DNA of 47,736 nt from Peribacillus tepidiphilus (GTDB lineage Bacteria; Bacillota; Bacilli; Bacillales; DSM-1321), in contig NZ_WIAQ01000018.1 of the NCBI RefSeq assembly GCF_009466385.1, forward strand, positions 1-47,736. The letters are read 5' to 3'. Shown piece by piece: positions 8,703 to 16,929 of this stretch. Position numbers and translations under genes: made by a program. The notes below the pieces were generated by a model that made no database searches, was not told the origin of the DNA, and saw nothing but the letters and a program-made list of their open reading frames with translations. Numbering within the stretch: position 1 is the stretch's first letter; each line of letters opens with the position of its first letter.

Positions 8703-8725
8703 AAAGTGTAAAAGCAAAATGTATT

Positions 8726-8754
8726 TTGTTAACGACCTGATATGTTATTATAAG
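8726..8754 (+). promoter_or_regulatory. Promoter of the CobW-type GTPase gene
   Basis: TTGTTA - 17 bp - TATAAG, sigma-A-like, about 55 bases upstream of the start and only 15 bases beyond the MITE target duplication. Confidence 0.55.
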
Positions 8755-8810
8755 TAGGGTAGAAAGCGATGTAGTTTTCTGCCTATTTTCTTGTAATAGA
8801 GGTTTTGAAT

Positions 8811-9728
8811 ATGAAAAAAACAGAAATTTATATTTTAGCTGGCTTCTTAGGAAGTGGAAAAACCACACTTTTAAGAAATATTGTAGCCGCAGAGAAAAAG
8901 GAAGGCAGACAAATTGCTGTATTGCTTAATGAAATGGGAAAGGTGTCCATTGATACTGAATTAATTGACAAGGATATCCCTTTAAAAGAATTATTCGATG
9001 GTTGTATTTGCTGCACAATTCAAGAAAAACTAGATGCACAGCTGCAGGAAATACTTACGATGAATGTAGATGCCATTTATATTGAGACAACCGGTGCGGC
9101 TCATCCTGTTGAAGTATTAGACGGTATTATGTCTCCTCTCTTTGCTGAACGCTTAGAATATAAAGGAATTGTAACGGTTGTGGATCTAGTAAGATGGCGT
9201 GACAGAGAACAATTTTCTCCACAAATAAAACATTTAATGCTAGAACAAATTCAGCATGCAGATCTACTTCTACTAAATAAAATAGATTTAGTCAGCGAAA
9301 TGGAAGCAGGTCAAATGAGCTTTGAAATCCAATCGTTGAATGAACATGCAACGTGTTTATTTACAAATCATAGTAAAGTCAATCTAACCCAAATTAGTAG
9401 TTTATCTATGAGTCGAAAGCAGTATGATGGAAACAACGGGAAAAAAGACCTCCATCTACAAACTATTTTGTATTCGTTTAAGGGCAGTGTACATTATGAA
9501 GAGTTTGAAGACTGGTTAAGGTCGTTACCTGAAACGGTATATCGGATGAAAGGGTATATTTCCTTTACTCATTCTCAATACCCCTATTTATTCCAATACT
9601 CATATGGAATGCCGGTAACGATGCCTGAAATCATGAAAATGCCTTTAAATTTAGTTATCATTGGTGAAAATTTAAATCAAGATAAAATTCTTTCCGAATT
9701 ACGTGCACTTGAACAAACTGAAAAATAA
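8811..9728 (+). CDS. CobW/COG0523-type G3E GTPase (putative metallochaperone)
   Basis: 305-residue P-loop GTPase. GFLGSGKTTLL Walker A, CICC metal motif (DGCICCTI), ETTGAAHP switch region and NKID guanine motif are all present, followed by a short C-terminal CobW_C domain (about 220-300). The family delivers zinc, cobalt or other metals to target enzymes; the metal here cannot be read from sequence and no obvious Zur box was seen upstream. ATG at 8811 with TAGAGG eight bases upstream is preferred over TTG 8805. Confidence 0.88.
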   Translation: MKKTEIYILAGFLGSGKTTLLRNIVAAEKKEGRQIAVLLNEMGKVSIDTELIDKDIPLKELFDGCICCTIQEKLDAQLQEILTMNVDAIYIETTGAAHPVEVLDGIMSPLFAERLEYKGIVTVVDLVRWRDREQFSPQIKHLMLEQIQHADLLLLNKIDLVSEMEAGQMSFEIQSLNEHATCLFTNHSKVNLTQISSLSMSRKQYDGNNGKKDLHLQTILYSFKGSVHYEEFEDWLRSLPETVYRMKGYISFTHSQYPYLFQYSYGMPVTMPEIMKMPLNLVIIGENLNQDKILSELRALEQTEK

Positions 9729-9832
9729 TTTACAACGACATATAATGGTTCAAAAATGACCCTTTCTAATCTGTTTATTATTTTGTCAAACGATAAAGAA
9801 TAAGGACATGAATCAGAAAGAGGTCATTTTTT

Positions 9833-10675
9833 ATGGGAATTCATAGATATTTCTTGGTTATGATCATATTCATTGTATTTCCAATTAAAGCAGCGGGAGA
9901 AGTAGAATTTGACAGGGATTCACCTATTAGCTTCAAGGTGGAAATGCTTCCGTGGAACGAAGTAAATGAAATCTTACCGAAGTATTCCAATTTTACAGTC
10001 ATTGATGTTGAAACAAGAAGGCATTTCAATGTTCAGAGACGGGCCGGAACCTATCATGCGGATGTACAACCATTGACTTCACAGGATACCAAAATGATGA
10101 AAAGTATTTTTAACGGTCAATGGACTTGGAAAAGAAGAGCGATTCTCATCTTAAGTGAGGACAGGCTCATTGCAGCTTCCATGCATGGAATGCCGCATGG
10201 TGCAGGCGCGCTTAAAAATAACTTTCCAGGCCATTTTTGTATTCACTTTTTCGGAAGCATTACACATCGTTCTAATAAAATGGATCTGTCGCATTTATTA
10301 ATGATTTTAAAGGCTGCTGGTAAGCTGGATGAATATTTAACAACGATTAGCCCTTCAGATACAGTACACGCGTATATCGCCTCACTCCATCAACAGGATG
10401 AGCATCTGTTCAACTATATTAGTTTGCAGCCATTAAAGTCTGATCTTAAAGAGCACATTCTAAAAATTGAAGCCATCAAAGTAAACCGAATAAATATTGA
10501 TTTGAACAATTCTCCATTAAGAGGGGGCGTGTTTGTTCCCGTGGAATTGAGCCTATATATAAAAAACGAAGGCTTAAAAAGGATTGAAACAAACATTCTT
10601 CTTGTTAGAACTTCACCAATGGAAGGATGGAAAGTTGATTCGGAGTACTTTGTTAACGAGATTTTTCCAAAATAA
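9833..10675 (+). CDS. Secreted protein of unknown function
   Basis: 280 residues with a signal peptide (residues 1-22, ending IKAAGE). The central part is conserved-looking: FTVIDVETRRHFNVQRRAG, then AASMHGMPHGAGALKNN and FPGHFCIHFFGS. The HG...HFCIHF arrangement recalls the His/Cys active site of L,D-transpeptidase-like folds (HG...SHGC), but spacing and motif are not canonical, so this is only a hint. The C-terminal 100 residues look like a separate beta domain (VPVELSLYIKNEGLKRIETN). Monocistronic. Confidence 0.75.
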   Translation: MGIHRYFLVMIIFIVFPIKAAGEVEFDRDSPISFKVEMLPWNEVNEILPKYSNFTVIDVETRRHFNVQRRAGTYHADVQPLTSQDTKMMKSIFNGQWTWKRRAILILSEDRLIAASMHGMPHGAGALKNNFPGHFCIHFFGSITHRSNKMDLSHLLMILKAAGKLDEYLTTISPSDTVHAYIASLHQQDEHLFNYISLQPLKSDLKEHILKIEAIKVNRINIDLNNSPLRGGVFVPVELSLYIKNEGLKRIETNILLVRTSPMEGWKVDSEYFVNEIFPK

Positions 10676-10679
10676 ATGG

Positions 10680-10700
10680 AGCCGGCAAAAGAGCCGGCTT
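10680..10700. terminator. Hairpin between convergent genes
   Basis: Stem AGCCGGC / GCCGGCT with 6-nt loop; T-rich stretches on both outer sides (TTTATTTT on the minus strand). Likely shared terminator. Confidence 0.6.
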
Positions 10701-10716
10701 CAAGAGATTTTCCATA

Positions 10717-10962
10717 TTAAGATTGGATGGAACCGTAGGCTTCAAAGGTTTTTTCATCTTCAATCAGTCCGCAGGCTGCACATTGTACCCTGAAGGAAGG
10801 TCCATTGTATGCAAGGTGGAAAGCATCTAAGTCTTCGTTGGTAAATTGTTGGATAATATCACCGGATTGAGGATCCTTTTTCACTGGCATCGCATGTTGT
10901 TCAATGATGTTAAACCTTGATTTATTCGTCTTACAATTTGGACATCTATATGGACTATTCAT
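10717..10962 (-). CDS. Small zinc-ribbon-like protein
   Basis: 81 residues with two CxxC knuckles, YRCPNCKTN near the N-terminus and [11 protein letters not shown] near residue 60, probably forming one zinc ribbon. The middle ([28 protein letters not shown]) is polar. ATG behind AAGAAGGTTAATAA. No enzymatic motif; homologues I recall are annotated hypothetical. Confidence 0.78.
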   Translation of the reverse strand: MNSPYRCPNCKTNKSRFNIIEQHAMPVKKDPQSGDIIQQFTNEDLDAFHLAYNGPSFRVQCAACGLIEDEKTFEAYGSIQS

Positions 10963-11062
10963 TTATTAACCTTCTTTCTTGAAATAGTACGATATCTTTT
11001 ATTTTTTGTTTTACTACCGAAAAATATGTGATACCGAAGGAATAAACGAGAGGAGAGATAGG

Positions 11063-11338
11063 ATGCATCAAGCATTTTCAAATGAACAATTATTACAGGC
11101 TTATTTACAGATTTGGAACAATAGAGGAATACAAAGTGAAGATGATGCTGGAACCGTATTGAAAGAGTTGATAAAAAGAGAATTGCTAGATGAAAATTCA
11201 CATCCTCGAGTCAGGAAAAACAAATACGAAAAATTTTACTTAAGTGTCAAAAGACTGGCCGAATCTTCCTTACATCCAGAAGAGAAAGTTGCTCTATTGG
11301 CATTCTATATATCCACCATGCAAGATTTACAAAATTGA
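11063..11338 (+). CDS. Small hypothetical protein
   Basis: 91-residue helical soluble protein beginning MHQAFSNEQLLQAYLQIWNN. The ATG at 11063 has GAGAGGAGAGATAGG upstream and is far better supported than the open frame from 11006. Contains repeated polar helices (VRKNKYEKFYLSVKRLAESS, HPEEKVALLAFYISTMQDLQ). No family recognised. Ends in its own terminator. Confidence 0.72.
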   Translation: MHQAFSNEQLLQAYLQIWNNRGIQSEDDAGTVLKELIKRELLDENSHPRVRKNKYEKFYLSVKRLAESSLHPEEKVALLAFYISTMQDLQN

Positions 11339-11376
11339 GGTTTGCTACTCAATCACACTAAATAAGTCCACAATCT

Positions 11377-11408
11377 AAAATCTCCGATGTTAATGGAGAT
11401 TTTTTTAT
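11377..11408 (+). terminator. Intrinsic terminator after 11063 gene
   Basis: Stem AAATCTCC / GGAGATTT with a 9-nt loop running into seven T. Confidence 0.85.
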
Positions 11409-11477
11409 TAAAATGTAATGAAAGTCTTATGAAATGAAGCATGGATTGTTTACCGTTTTTTAGAAATTATTTGCGAT

Positions 11478-11511
11478 ATTTCACACTTATTTCACATTGT
11501 CTAGTTAAAAT
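11478..11511 (+). promoter_or_regulatory. Activator-type promoter with TTCACA direct repeats
   Basis: TTCACA - 5 nt - TTCACA (repeat period 11 bp) overlaps the -35 position of a TAAAAT -10 box at 11506-11511; the -35 itself is non-consensus. Eleven-bp direct repeats are the usual binding pattern of OmpR/PhoB regulators, and TTHACA is the known B. subtilis PhoP half-site. Candidate site for the operon's own regulator or for PhoP. Confidence 0.5.
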
Positions 11512-11558
11512 AGGGTAAGTAGCAAGGATAGGGAGTAAGGTCACGATAGGGGAACATT

Positions 11559-12524
11559 ATGAAGAAGAAATTGACATGTCTATTTTTTGCAGTCTTGGTA
11601 TTGTCAGGGTGTATGAATGAAACCTATACCCAAATTCCTCCGGATCAAGCATTTATTTCTACTATTAACTTAAAGGATGGTAGCTTAAGCTTTATTGACG
11701 GCAATGATTATACAGAATTGGCAAAGTGGGAACTTAAAAAGCCGATTACCGGAGGGGTGTTATTGCCTGATCAAGATACCCTGATGCTGTATGGTAAGCA
11801 AATGAAAAGTGTAAATTTTTATTCATTTAAGAAAGGCAAACAAATCCGTAAATGGGATACTGGGGAAGGAATTGTATTCGCCGGGCTAATTCATGATAAT
11901 AAGGTAATGGCATTGATTAATCAATTACATAATCGGATCGATTTTTTTGGATTAAACGGGAAAGAAATCGCTTCCGTTAAGGTAGGGAAAGGTCCTATCT
12001 CATTTGTGGAAGATTCTGATACCAATATGTTATATGTGTTGAATTTTCATGATACCTATGTAACCGTTATTCATTACGAAAACTATAAAACAGTTAGGAA
12101 AATACCGGTCAATGAGTTTTCAACAGGCCTCCTCATTCATAAAGAGAACGATGAGCTTTGGGTCGGAGGTCATGGCAAGGGCGCAACAATAGAAGAAAAT
12201 ATACACATTTATTCACTAGATACTGGAAAACTAAAAAGAACAATTAAGGCTCCTTCTATGCCTATTAATTTTTTGCAGGATGGAGATGCTACCTTCATTG
12301 TTAGTCATGGAACAAGTACCCTATATAAAGCTCAAACTAACAAGAAAGATTTGCTTAGCATCAAGGTAGGGGTTAACCCATTTGAACTAGTGTTATTTCA
12401 CAAAAAACTGGTCGTAGCCGGATATGACAGTAACGATGTGTCCATCATTGATCCGGATAAAATGGTTGTACAACATACGATCCCAGTTGGAAAAGGTCCG
12501 TTTCACATTGTTGTAAGGGAGTAG
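11559..12524 (+). CDS. Beta-propeller lipoprotein (YVTN-like)
   Basis: 321-residue exported lipoprotein: signal with lipobox LSGC at Cys18, then repeated propeller blades such as SFIDGNDYTELAKWELKKP, GKEIASVKVGKGPISF, MLYVLNFHDTYVTVI, ELWVGGHGKGA and VSIIDPDKMVVQHTIPVGKG. It resembles the YVTN/YncE type surface propellers that bind ligands or partners. First gene of an operon with a two-component system 6 bp downstream, so it could act as a sensory co-receptor for the kinase (inference). Confidence 0.85.
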   Translation: MKKKLTCLFFAVLVLSGCMNETYTQIPPDQAFISTINLKDGSLSFIDGNDYTELAKWELKKPITGGVLLPDQDTLMLYGKQMKSVNFYSFKKGKQIRKWDTGEGIVFAGLIHDNKVMALINQLHNRIDFFGLNGKEIASVKVGKGPISFVEDSDTNMLYVLNFHDTYVTVIHYENYKTVRKIPVNEFSTGLLIHKENDELWVGGHGKGATIEENIHIYSLDTGKLKRTIKAPSMPINFLQDGDATFIVSHGTSTLYKAQTNKKDLLSIKVGVNPFELVLFHKKLVVAGYDSNDVSIIDPDKMVVQHTIPVGKGPFHIVVRE

Positions 12525-12530
12525 AATAGC

Positions 12531-13223
12531 ATGAATGAATACACCGTCCTTGTTGTCGATGATGAAGAAGATATGAGGAATCTTATAGAAATGTATTTGC
12601 TGAATTCAGGATATAAGTGCATACAGGCTGAAGATGGAAAAAAAGCTTTAGAAAAACTTCATAAACACCGCGTAGATGTAATCTTACTTGATATCATGAT
12701 GCCAAATCTAAATGGATTTGAAGTTTGTGAAATTATTAGGAAAACCCACCAAACGCCCATAATTTTTATCAGCGCTAAAGGAGAAGAATGGGATAAAGTC
12801 AAAGGTTTAAAGTTAGGTGGAGATGATTATGTCGTTAAGCCTTTTAGTCCAGGCGAATTAATGGCAAGAATTGAAGCGTTGTTAAGAAGAACAGGTAAGC
12901 TTGGACAAGATAATGAAACCGACATTATACAATTCCATGAAATTGCATTAAATCAAAAATCCCGAAAGGTAACGGTACACAACAAACCAGTCAATTTGAC
13001 GCTAAAAGAATATGAACTCCTATTATTTTTCATTAAACATGAAGGACAAGTTTTAAGCCGAGAGCAGCTTCTCGAAAATATTTGGGGTATAGATTATGAT
13101 GGGTCTCTCAGAACTGTGGATACACATATTAAAACGTTGAGAATGAAGTTAAAAACAGCAGATTACATTCAAACAGTATGGGGAATTGGTTACAAGTTAG
13201 AGGGACATTATGCGGCTAAATAG
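12531..13223 (+). CDS. OmpR/PhoB-family response regulator
   Basis: 230 residues: receiver domain (1-120) with acidic pair DD(10-11), phosphoacceptor Asp54 (VILLDIMMPN) and Lys in VVKPF, followed by a winged-helix DNA-binding domain (135-228, LTLKEYELLLFF and RTVDTHIKTLRMKL). Works with the kinase encoded by the overlapping next gene (14-bp overlap). Probable DNA target: the TTCACA repeats at 11478. Confidence 0.95.
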   Translation: MNEYTVLVVDDEEDMRNLIEMYLLNSGYKCIQAEDGKKALEKLHKHRVDVILLDIMMPNLNGFEVCEIIRKTHQTPIIFISAKGEEWDKVKGLKLGGDDYVVKPFSPGELMARIEALLRRTGKLGQDNETDIIQFHEIALNQKSRKVTVHNKPVNLTLKEYELLLFFIKHEGQVLSREQLLENIWGIDYDGSLRTVDTHIKTLRMKLKTADYIQTVWGIGYKLEGHYAAK

Positions 13224-14616
13224 GTTAACTTTGGCTCAAAAGCTGTGGCTAACGGTTACTGTTACCGTTTTTATTACGGTTTTGTTTACGTATCTTCTTT
13301 CTCAGTTTTTTTATGAAAAGTTATATGTGGACAATGTGACGAGTAATTTGCTGTTACAGGCTGAGCTTTTAGCAAATGATTATGAGGGTGGTCCGATTTC
13401 GGACAGCTTTAAAGAAAAAGTTGATTGGTACAATGAAAAAAACATTGCTGAAATCTTTGCCGTCAGCAATCCGCGTGAGTTAAGTGCATGCCTGCCATTT
13501 GACATTGATTATGACACGTTAATCTCATCGGATGAAAGAGAAAAGCTGCTTAAGGGAGAGCCCGTGAAAAAAGAAGGGTATGAAGAGCGGTTTGACCGTA
13601 ATATTGTGGCAATCATCTATCCTTTACTCGATGATGAACGGTTGGAAGGAATCCTTTATGTCTATTTGCCGCTTGCTTCTATTAAGGATTTGATGAAAGA
13701 CTTTACTACCTTTTGGATGATCGCATCCTTTTTATTTATTGTTGTATCCATTTTTCTTGGAACTCTGTGGATTAATCGGCTGATCAGGCCTTTAAAAGAA
13801 ATGGAAGCAGCAGCCCATTCAGTTTCTCAAGGTGATTTTTCTCAACGAGTCGAGGTAACAACTGTAGACGAAATAGGCCAGCTTGCCAAAGCCTTTAACG
13901 AAATGGCAGCTGCGATTCAGAAAGAAGACGAAAGCAAAAGAGAATTTCTTGCAGATATTTCTCATGAATTAAGAACTCCTCTTAGTTATGTAAAAGGCTA
14001 TGTACAGGCAATATTAGACGGAATTGTTAAAGATGAACATGAACAAAGAAAATATTTAGGCCTTATTTCGAGAGAAACGAAAAGACTACAAGACTTAGTA
14101 CAGGATTTATTAGATCTTACCAAGCTTGAATCCAATTCATTCGAAATGGAAGAAGGACCTGTCGCATTTGCTCAGCTAATAGAAGATATATTGATGAAAT
14201 ATAAGATTCGTTTTCAAGAGAAAGACATTACCCTAGCATTCAATCTAGATCCTGATCCTATTATTATGGGAGATGAGAGAAGGTTAGAGCAAATATTACA
14301 AAACATCTTAGAAAATGCCTACCGCTATACTCCTAATGGAGGGAAAATTACGGTCGAACTAACTTCTCAAGATGATCATTGTATTGTAACCATTACTGAT
14401 AATGGGATTGGGATATCAGAGGAACACCTTCAAAAAATAACAGAACGCTTCTATCGAGTGAACAAAGCTCGAAGTAGAGTAGATGGTGGAACAGGTTTAG
14501 GGTTATCCATTGTCGAAAAATTGATGAAAATGCATAACGGAAAAATGAAGATCACTAGTAAGATTGGGGAAGGTACTCAAGTACAATTAATCTTCCCTAT
14601 TTTATCAGAAGTATAA
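13210..14616 (+). CDS. Membrane sensor histidine kinase
   Basis: 468 residues: TM1 (about 12-32), extracytoplasmic sensor region (about 33-165), TM2 (about 172-194), HAMP (195-247, IRPLKEMEAAAHSVSQGDFS), dimerisation domain with His252 (ISHELRTPL), and HATPase with N box NILENAYRYT, G1 DNGIGIS and G2 GGTGLGLSI. All catalytic motifs intact. Overlaps the regulator gene; the sensor region has no recognised ligand domain. Confidence 0.95.
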   Translation: MRLNRLTLAQKLWLTVTVTVFITVLFTYLLSQFFYEKLYVDNVTSNLLLQAELLANDYEGGPISDSFKEKVDWYNEKNIAEIFAVSNPRELSACLPFDIDYDTLISSDEREKLLKGEPVKKEGYEERFDRNIVAIIYPLLDDERLEGILYVYLPLASIKDLMKDFTTFWMIASFLFIVVSIFLGTLWINRLIRPLKEMEAAAHSVSQGDFSQRVEVTTVDEIGQLAKAFNEMAAAIQKEDESKREFLADISHELRTPLSYVKGYVQAILDGIVKDEHEQRKYLGLISRETKRLQDLVQDLLDLTKLESNSFEMEEGPVAFAQLIEDILMKYKIRFQEKDITLAFNLDPDPIIMGDERRLEQILQNILENAYRYTPNGGKITVELTSQDDHCIVTITDNGIGISEEHLQKITERFYRVNKARSRVDGGTGLGLSIVEKLMKMHNGKMKITSKIGEGTQVQLIFPILSEV

Positions 14617-14639
14617 ATGATATGAAAAAGGGGATCGTT

Positions 14640-15110
14640 ATGAAAAAATTAGTGGTAGGAATGCTTATTATTTTATCTATATTAGCTGGTTGTGGTAGTA
14701 AACAGGATACTACAAATGATGAAATCGATTTCTTAGATGTGGATTTGACGATTAATCCTGAAAAAGCAAAACTCGGGGAAGAAGTAACATTTTCGGCTAA
14801 AGTAACCTACGGTGATGAGGCCGTAGAAGATGCTGATGAGGTAAAGTTTGAAGTGTGGCGATCTCAAAGTGAGAATCATGAAGAAATCGTAGTGAAACAT
14901 AAGGAAAATGGCGTATATGAATTAAAAAAATCGTTCTCTGAAGAAGGGACGTATTATGTGTACGCACATGTAACGGCAAGAGGCATGCATAATATGCCAA
15001 AGAAGGAGTTTGTGATTGGTCAGCCAAGCGAACCAGAAACGGAGGATGGTTCCCATTCAATGAAGGAACAACATTCTGATAAAGCTTCCTCTGATGCACA
15101 TAATCATTAA
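14640..15110 (+). CDS. YtkA/FixH-like lipoprotein with His-rich tail
   Basis: 156-residue lipoprotein: signal with LAGC lipobox, then an immunoglobulin-like YtkA/FixH domain (DVDLTINPEKAKLGEEVTF, VKFEVWRSQ, GTYYVYAHVTARGMHNMP) and a disordered tail rich in His/Ser/Glu (ending SSDAHNH). The AHVTARGMHNMP part carries His/Met residues typical of copper-associated members, but metal binding is only inferred. The ATG at 14640 behind AAAAGGGGATCGTT is preferred over 14622. Last gene of the operon. Confidence 0.85.
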   Translation: MKKLVVGMLIILSILAGCGSKQDTTNDEIDFLDVDLTINPEKAKLGEEVTFSAKVTYGDEAVEDADEVKFEVWRSQSENHEEIVVKHKENGVYELKKSFSEEGTYYVYAHVTARGMHNMPKKEFVIGQPSEPETEDGSHSMKEQHSDKASSDAHNH

Positions 15111-15114
15111 CCAT

Positions 15115-15162
15115 GATGAGGATGACTAAAAGACCCTTTGAGGATCTTTTGTCATCCTCATT
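15115..15162 (+). terminator. Terminator of the two-component operon
   Basis: Long stem TGAGGATGACTAAAAGA / TCTTTTGTCATCCTCA followed by TTATTTA. Confidence 0.85.
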
Positions 15163-15242
15163 ATTTATGGGCGGAAAGTTCTTCTCACTTTAAAACTTTC
15201 ATAAGTATAAATAAACATGTTCGTTTAATGTGGGGTGAAAAC

Positions 15243-15758
15243 TTGAATAGCTCGAAGGAAGAAACTGTCCTTTCTACTCTTCAACCATTGAATGAAGGAA
15301 CGATTCTTAAAGAAGAAAGTGTGTTCGGAGAGGTATACCCAAACCAATGGTCTTATAAAGTAAAGAAATTGGATTCAATTGTTTTGCAGAAGAACAATGA
15401 AATGGCAATCGAATTGCCAATGGATGAAGAAGGAAGAATTGAAGTAGGTACACTACATTTTCTCTCGATAAAAAAAACGTTACGGATTAAAGCCGATGGT
15501 AAAGCGCATATCATTTTTAACGTCGGTGCATTGAAGAAATATTCCATAACAATCATAAATGAAGAAGAAGAAATAATGAAGATTTGCATAGAACTCAGTC
15601 CGGATAATGTGTATTTTATTAAAAAAACTCCTTACCTTGATCTGTTGCCAAAAAGTGGGGAGATTTTTTCGCTACAGGATTTTTGTAGATTTGTACGAGT
15701 AAAACTATTTGGGAGTTATGGTTCTGTCATTACTATTTTTTTACAAGGTCAAAAATAA
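15243..15758 (+). CDS. Hypothetical protein
   Basis: 171 residues, soluble, beta-rich in appearance (GRIEVGTLHFLSIKKTLRIK, AHIIFNVGALKKYSITIINEE). TTG start behind GGGGTGAAAAC; the frame extends upstream to 15138 but that part overlaps the operon terminator. No family recognised and no signal peptide. Monocistronic, followed by a 361-bp stretch without genes. Confidence 0.65.
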   Translation: MNSSKEETVLSTLQPLNEGTILKEESVFGEVYPNQWSYKVKKLDSIVLQKNNEMAIELPMDEEGRIEVGTLHFLSIKKTLRIKADGKAHIIFNVGALKKYSITIINEEEEIMKICIELSPDNVYFIKKTPYLDLLPKSGEIFSLQDFCRFVRVKLFGSYGSVITIFLQGQK

Positions 15759-16119
15759 TAATGTGAAAATAATTTTTCAAGGAACTAGTTTACGAAAAAA
15801 TGCTGTAACATTCGTTACAAATTACCTATTGTTTTAAAAGGTGTCAATCATAATTTATTAGTAGGTGAATGGAAATATAAAATAAGTATATCCATTGCTT
15901 CTTAAGATTTGAAAAAAATAAAAAATATGGAAATAGTAATGGTTCCCTTGAGTTTCAAGGGTTTTTTTTTCGTTTCAGGAGAGTTGACAAATTATACTTC
16001 TTTTTAAATTATATTAAAATAGTAAATTGGGAAAGTATGGATCTATTATTACAAAAATCATATGGTATGATGATTGTGCAAGGCAAACAACACTAGTTCA
16101 CAAAGTAGGAGGAATATAG
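15759..16119. other. Gene-free stretch before the CAP-domain gene
   Basis: AT-rich stretch holding one clear terminator (15943-15970) and, downstream of it, a TTGACA hexamer at 15984 that could be the -35 of the CAP gene; no -10 lies at a normal distance, so the promoter is not called. No small frame with a ribosome site was seen. Confidence 0.5.
15943..15970 (+). terminator. Intrinsic terminator
   Basis: Perfect stem CCCTTGA / TCAAGGG with a 3-nt loop followed by nine T. It lies about 185 bases after the 15243 gene. Confidence 0.85.
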
Positions 16120-16926
16120 ATGAAAAAGAAAGCCTTATTTTCATTCGCAACAGCAGCTGCTATTATGTTCAGCGGAGCGGCAGCAGGAAAAACAGAAGCT
16201 GCAACAAACCAAGTAACAATCAAGCCAATGGTGATTCAATATACTAAATATCAAGATGTTCAAAATCTATTAAACAAGTATTTCACTAATAAAGATGTAC
16301 AAGCTATTATGTCGCAACTTCAAGGACAGGTTAAACCATGTCCAGCTGTGGTGCAAAAACCAGTTCAAAAACCTGTAGTTCAAACTCCGGCTCAAAAGCC
16401 TGCAGTTAAAGCACCAGCTCAAAAGCCTGTGGTACAAGCACCAGCTCAAAAACCTGTGGTACAAGCACCAGCTCAAAAACCACAAACCAATACTGTTACA
16501 CAAAAACCAACAACTCAAAACACACAACCAACAACTTCAGCAAATGCATTAAGTGCTTATGAACAAAAAGTAGTTGAGCTTACAAATGTTGAGAGAGCAA
16601 AGCAAGGTCTTCCTGCATTGAAAATTGATACAGCGCTTAGCAAGGTTGCTCGCATTAAATCTCAAGATATGAAAGACCGTGGCTATTTCTCACATACAAG
16701 CCCAACTTACGGTTCTCCATTTGATATGATGAAACAATTTGGTATTTCCTATACAACAGCTGGTGAAAATATCGCACAAGGCCAACGTACTCCTGAAGAA
16801 GTTGTAAATGCTTGGATGAATAGCCCAGGTCACCGTGCAAACATTATGAATGCAAACTTTACCCACATTGGTGTAGGGTATGTTGCAAGCGGCAACTACT
16901 GGACACAAATGTTTATCGGAAAATAA
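16120..16926 (+). CDS. Secreted CAP/SCP-domain protein (YkwD-like)
   Basis: 268 residues: signal peptide (1-27, cleavage near GKTEA-A), a short helical region (35-70), a Pro/Gln/Lys-rich repeat linker (about 80-145) and a C-terminal CAP domain (about 147-268) with VELTNVERAKQGLPAL, SHTSPTYGSPFDMM, AGENIAQGQ and WMNSPGHRANIMN. His residues and Glu of the CAP cavity are present. Secreted CAP proteins of this type are common in Bacillus; function is unsettled. ATG behind AGTAGGAGGAATATAG. Its native terminator appears displaced by the adjacent IS. Confidence 0.92.
   Translation: MKKKALFSFATAAAIMFSGAAAGKTEAATNQVTIKPMVIQYTKYQDVQNLLNKYFTNKDVQAIMSQLQGQVKPCPAVVQKPVQKPVVQTPAQKPAVKAPAQKPVVQAPAQKPVVQAPAQKPQTNTVTQKPTTQNTQPTTSANALSAYEQKVVELTNVERAKQGLPALKIDTALSKVARIKSQDMKDRGYFSHTSPTYGSPFDMMKQFGISYTTAGENIAQGQRTPEEVVNAWMNSPGHRANIMNANFTHIGVGYVASGNYWTQMFIGK
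16411..16485 (+). repeat. 27-bp tandem repeat in the CAP-protein linker
   Basis: Three near-identical units of GCACCAGCTCAAAA-(A/G)CC... starting at 16411, 16438 and 16465, encoding APAQKPVVQ; degenerate units precede them. Near-identity at the DNA level indicates recent slippage or recombination. Confidence 0.85.
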
Positions 16927-16929
16927 TTA

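Noticed and set aside
8592-8810. Zur box before the COG0523 GTPase
   Set aside because: No TCGTAAT-N-ATTACGA-like palindrome is present in the upstream region.
10584-10793. 69-residue frame across the 10675 stop and hairpin
   Set aside because: Runs through a terminator and antisense to the zinc-ribbon gene; shadow frame.
16384-16490. Possible CRISPR-like array
   Set aside because: The repeats are in-frame coding tandem copies without spacers.
16270-16527. Minus-strand frame rich in Leu/Cys/Trp opposite the CAP linker
   Set aside because: Arises from the complement of the tandem repeat; no start site.
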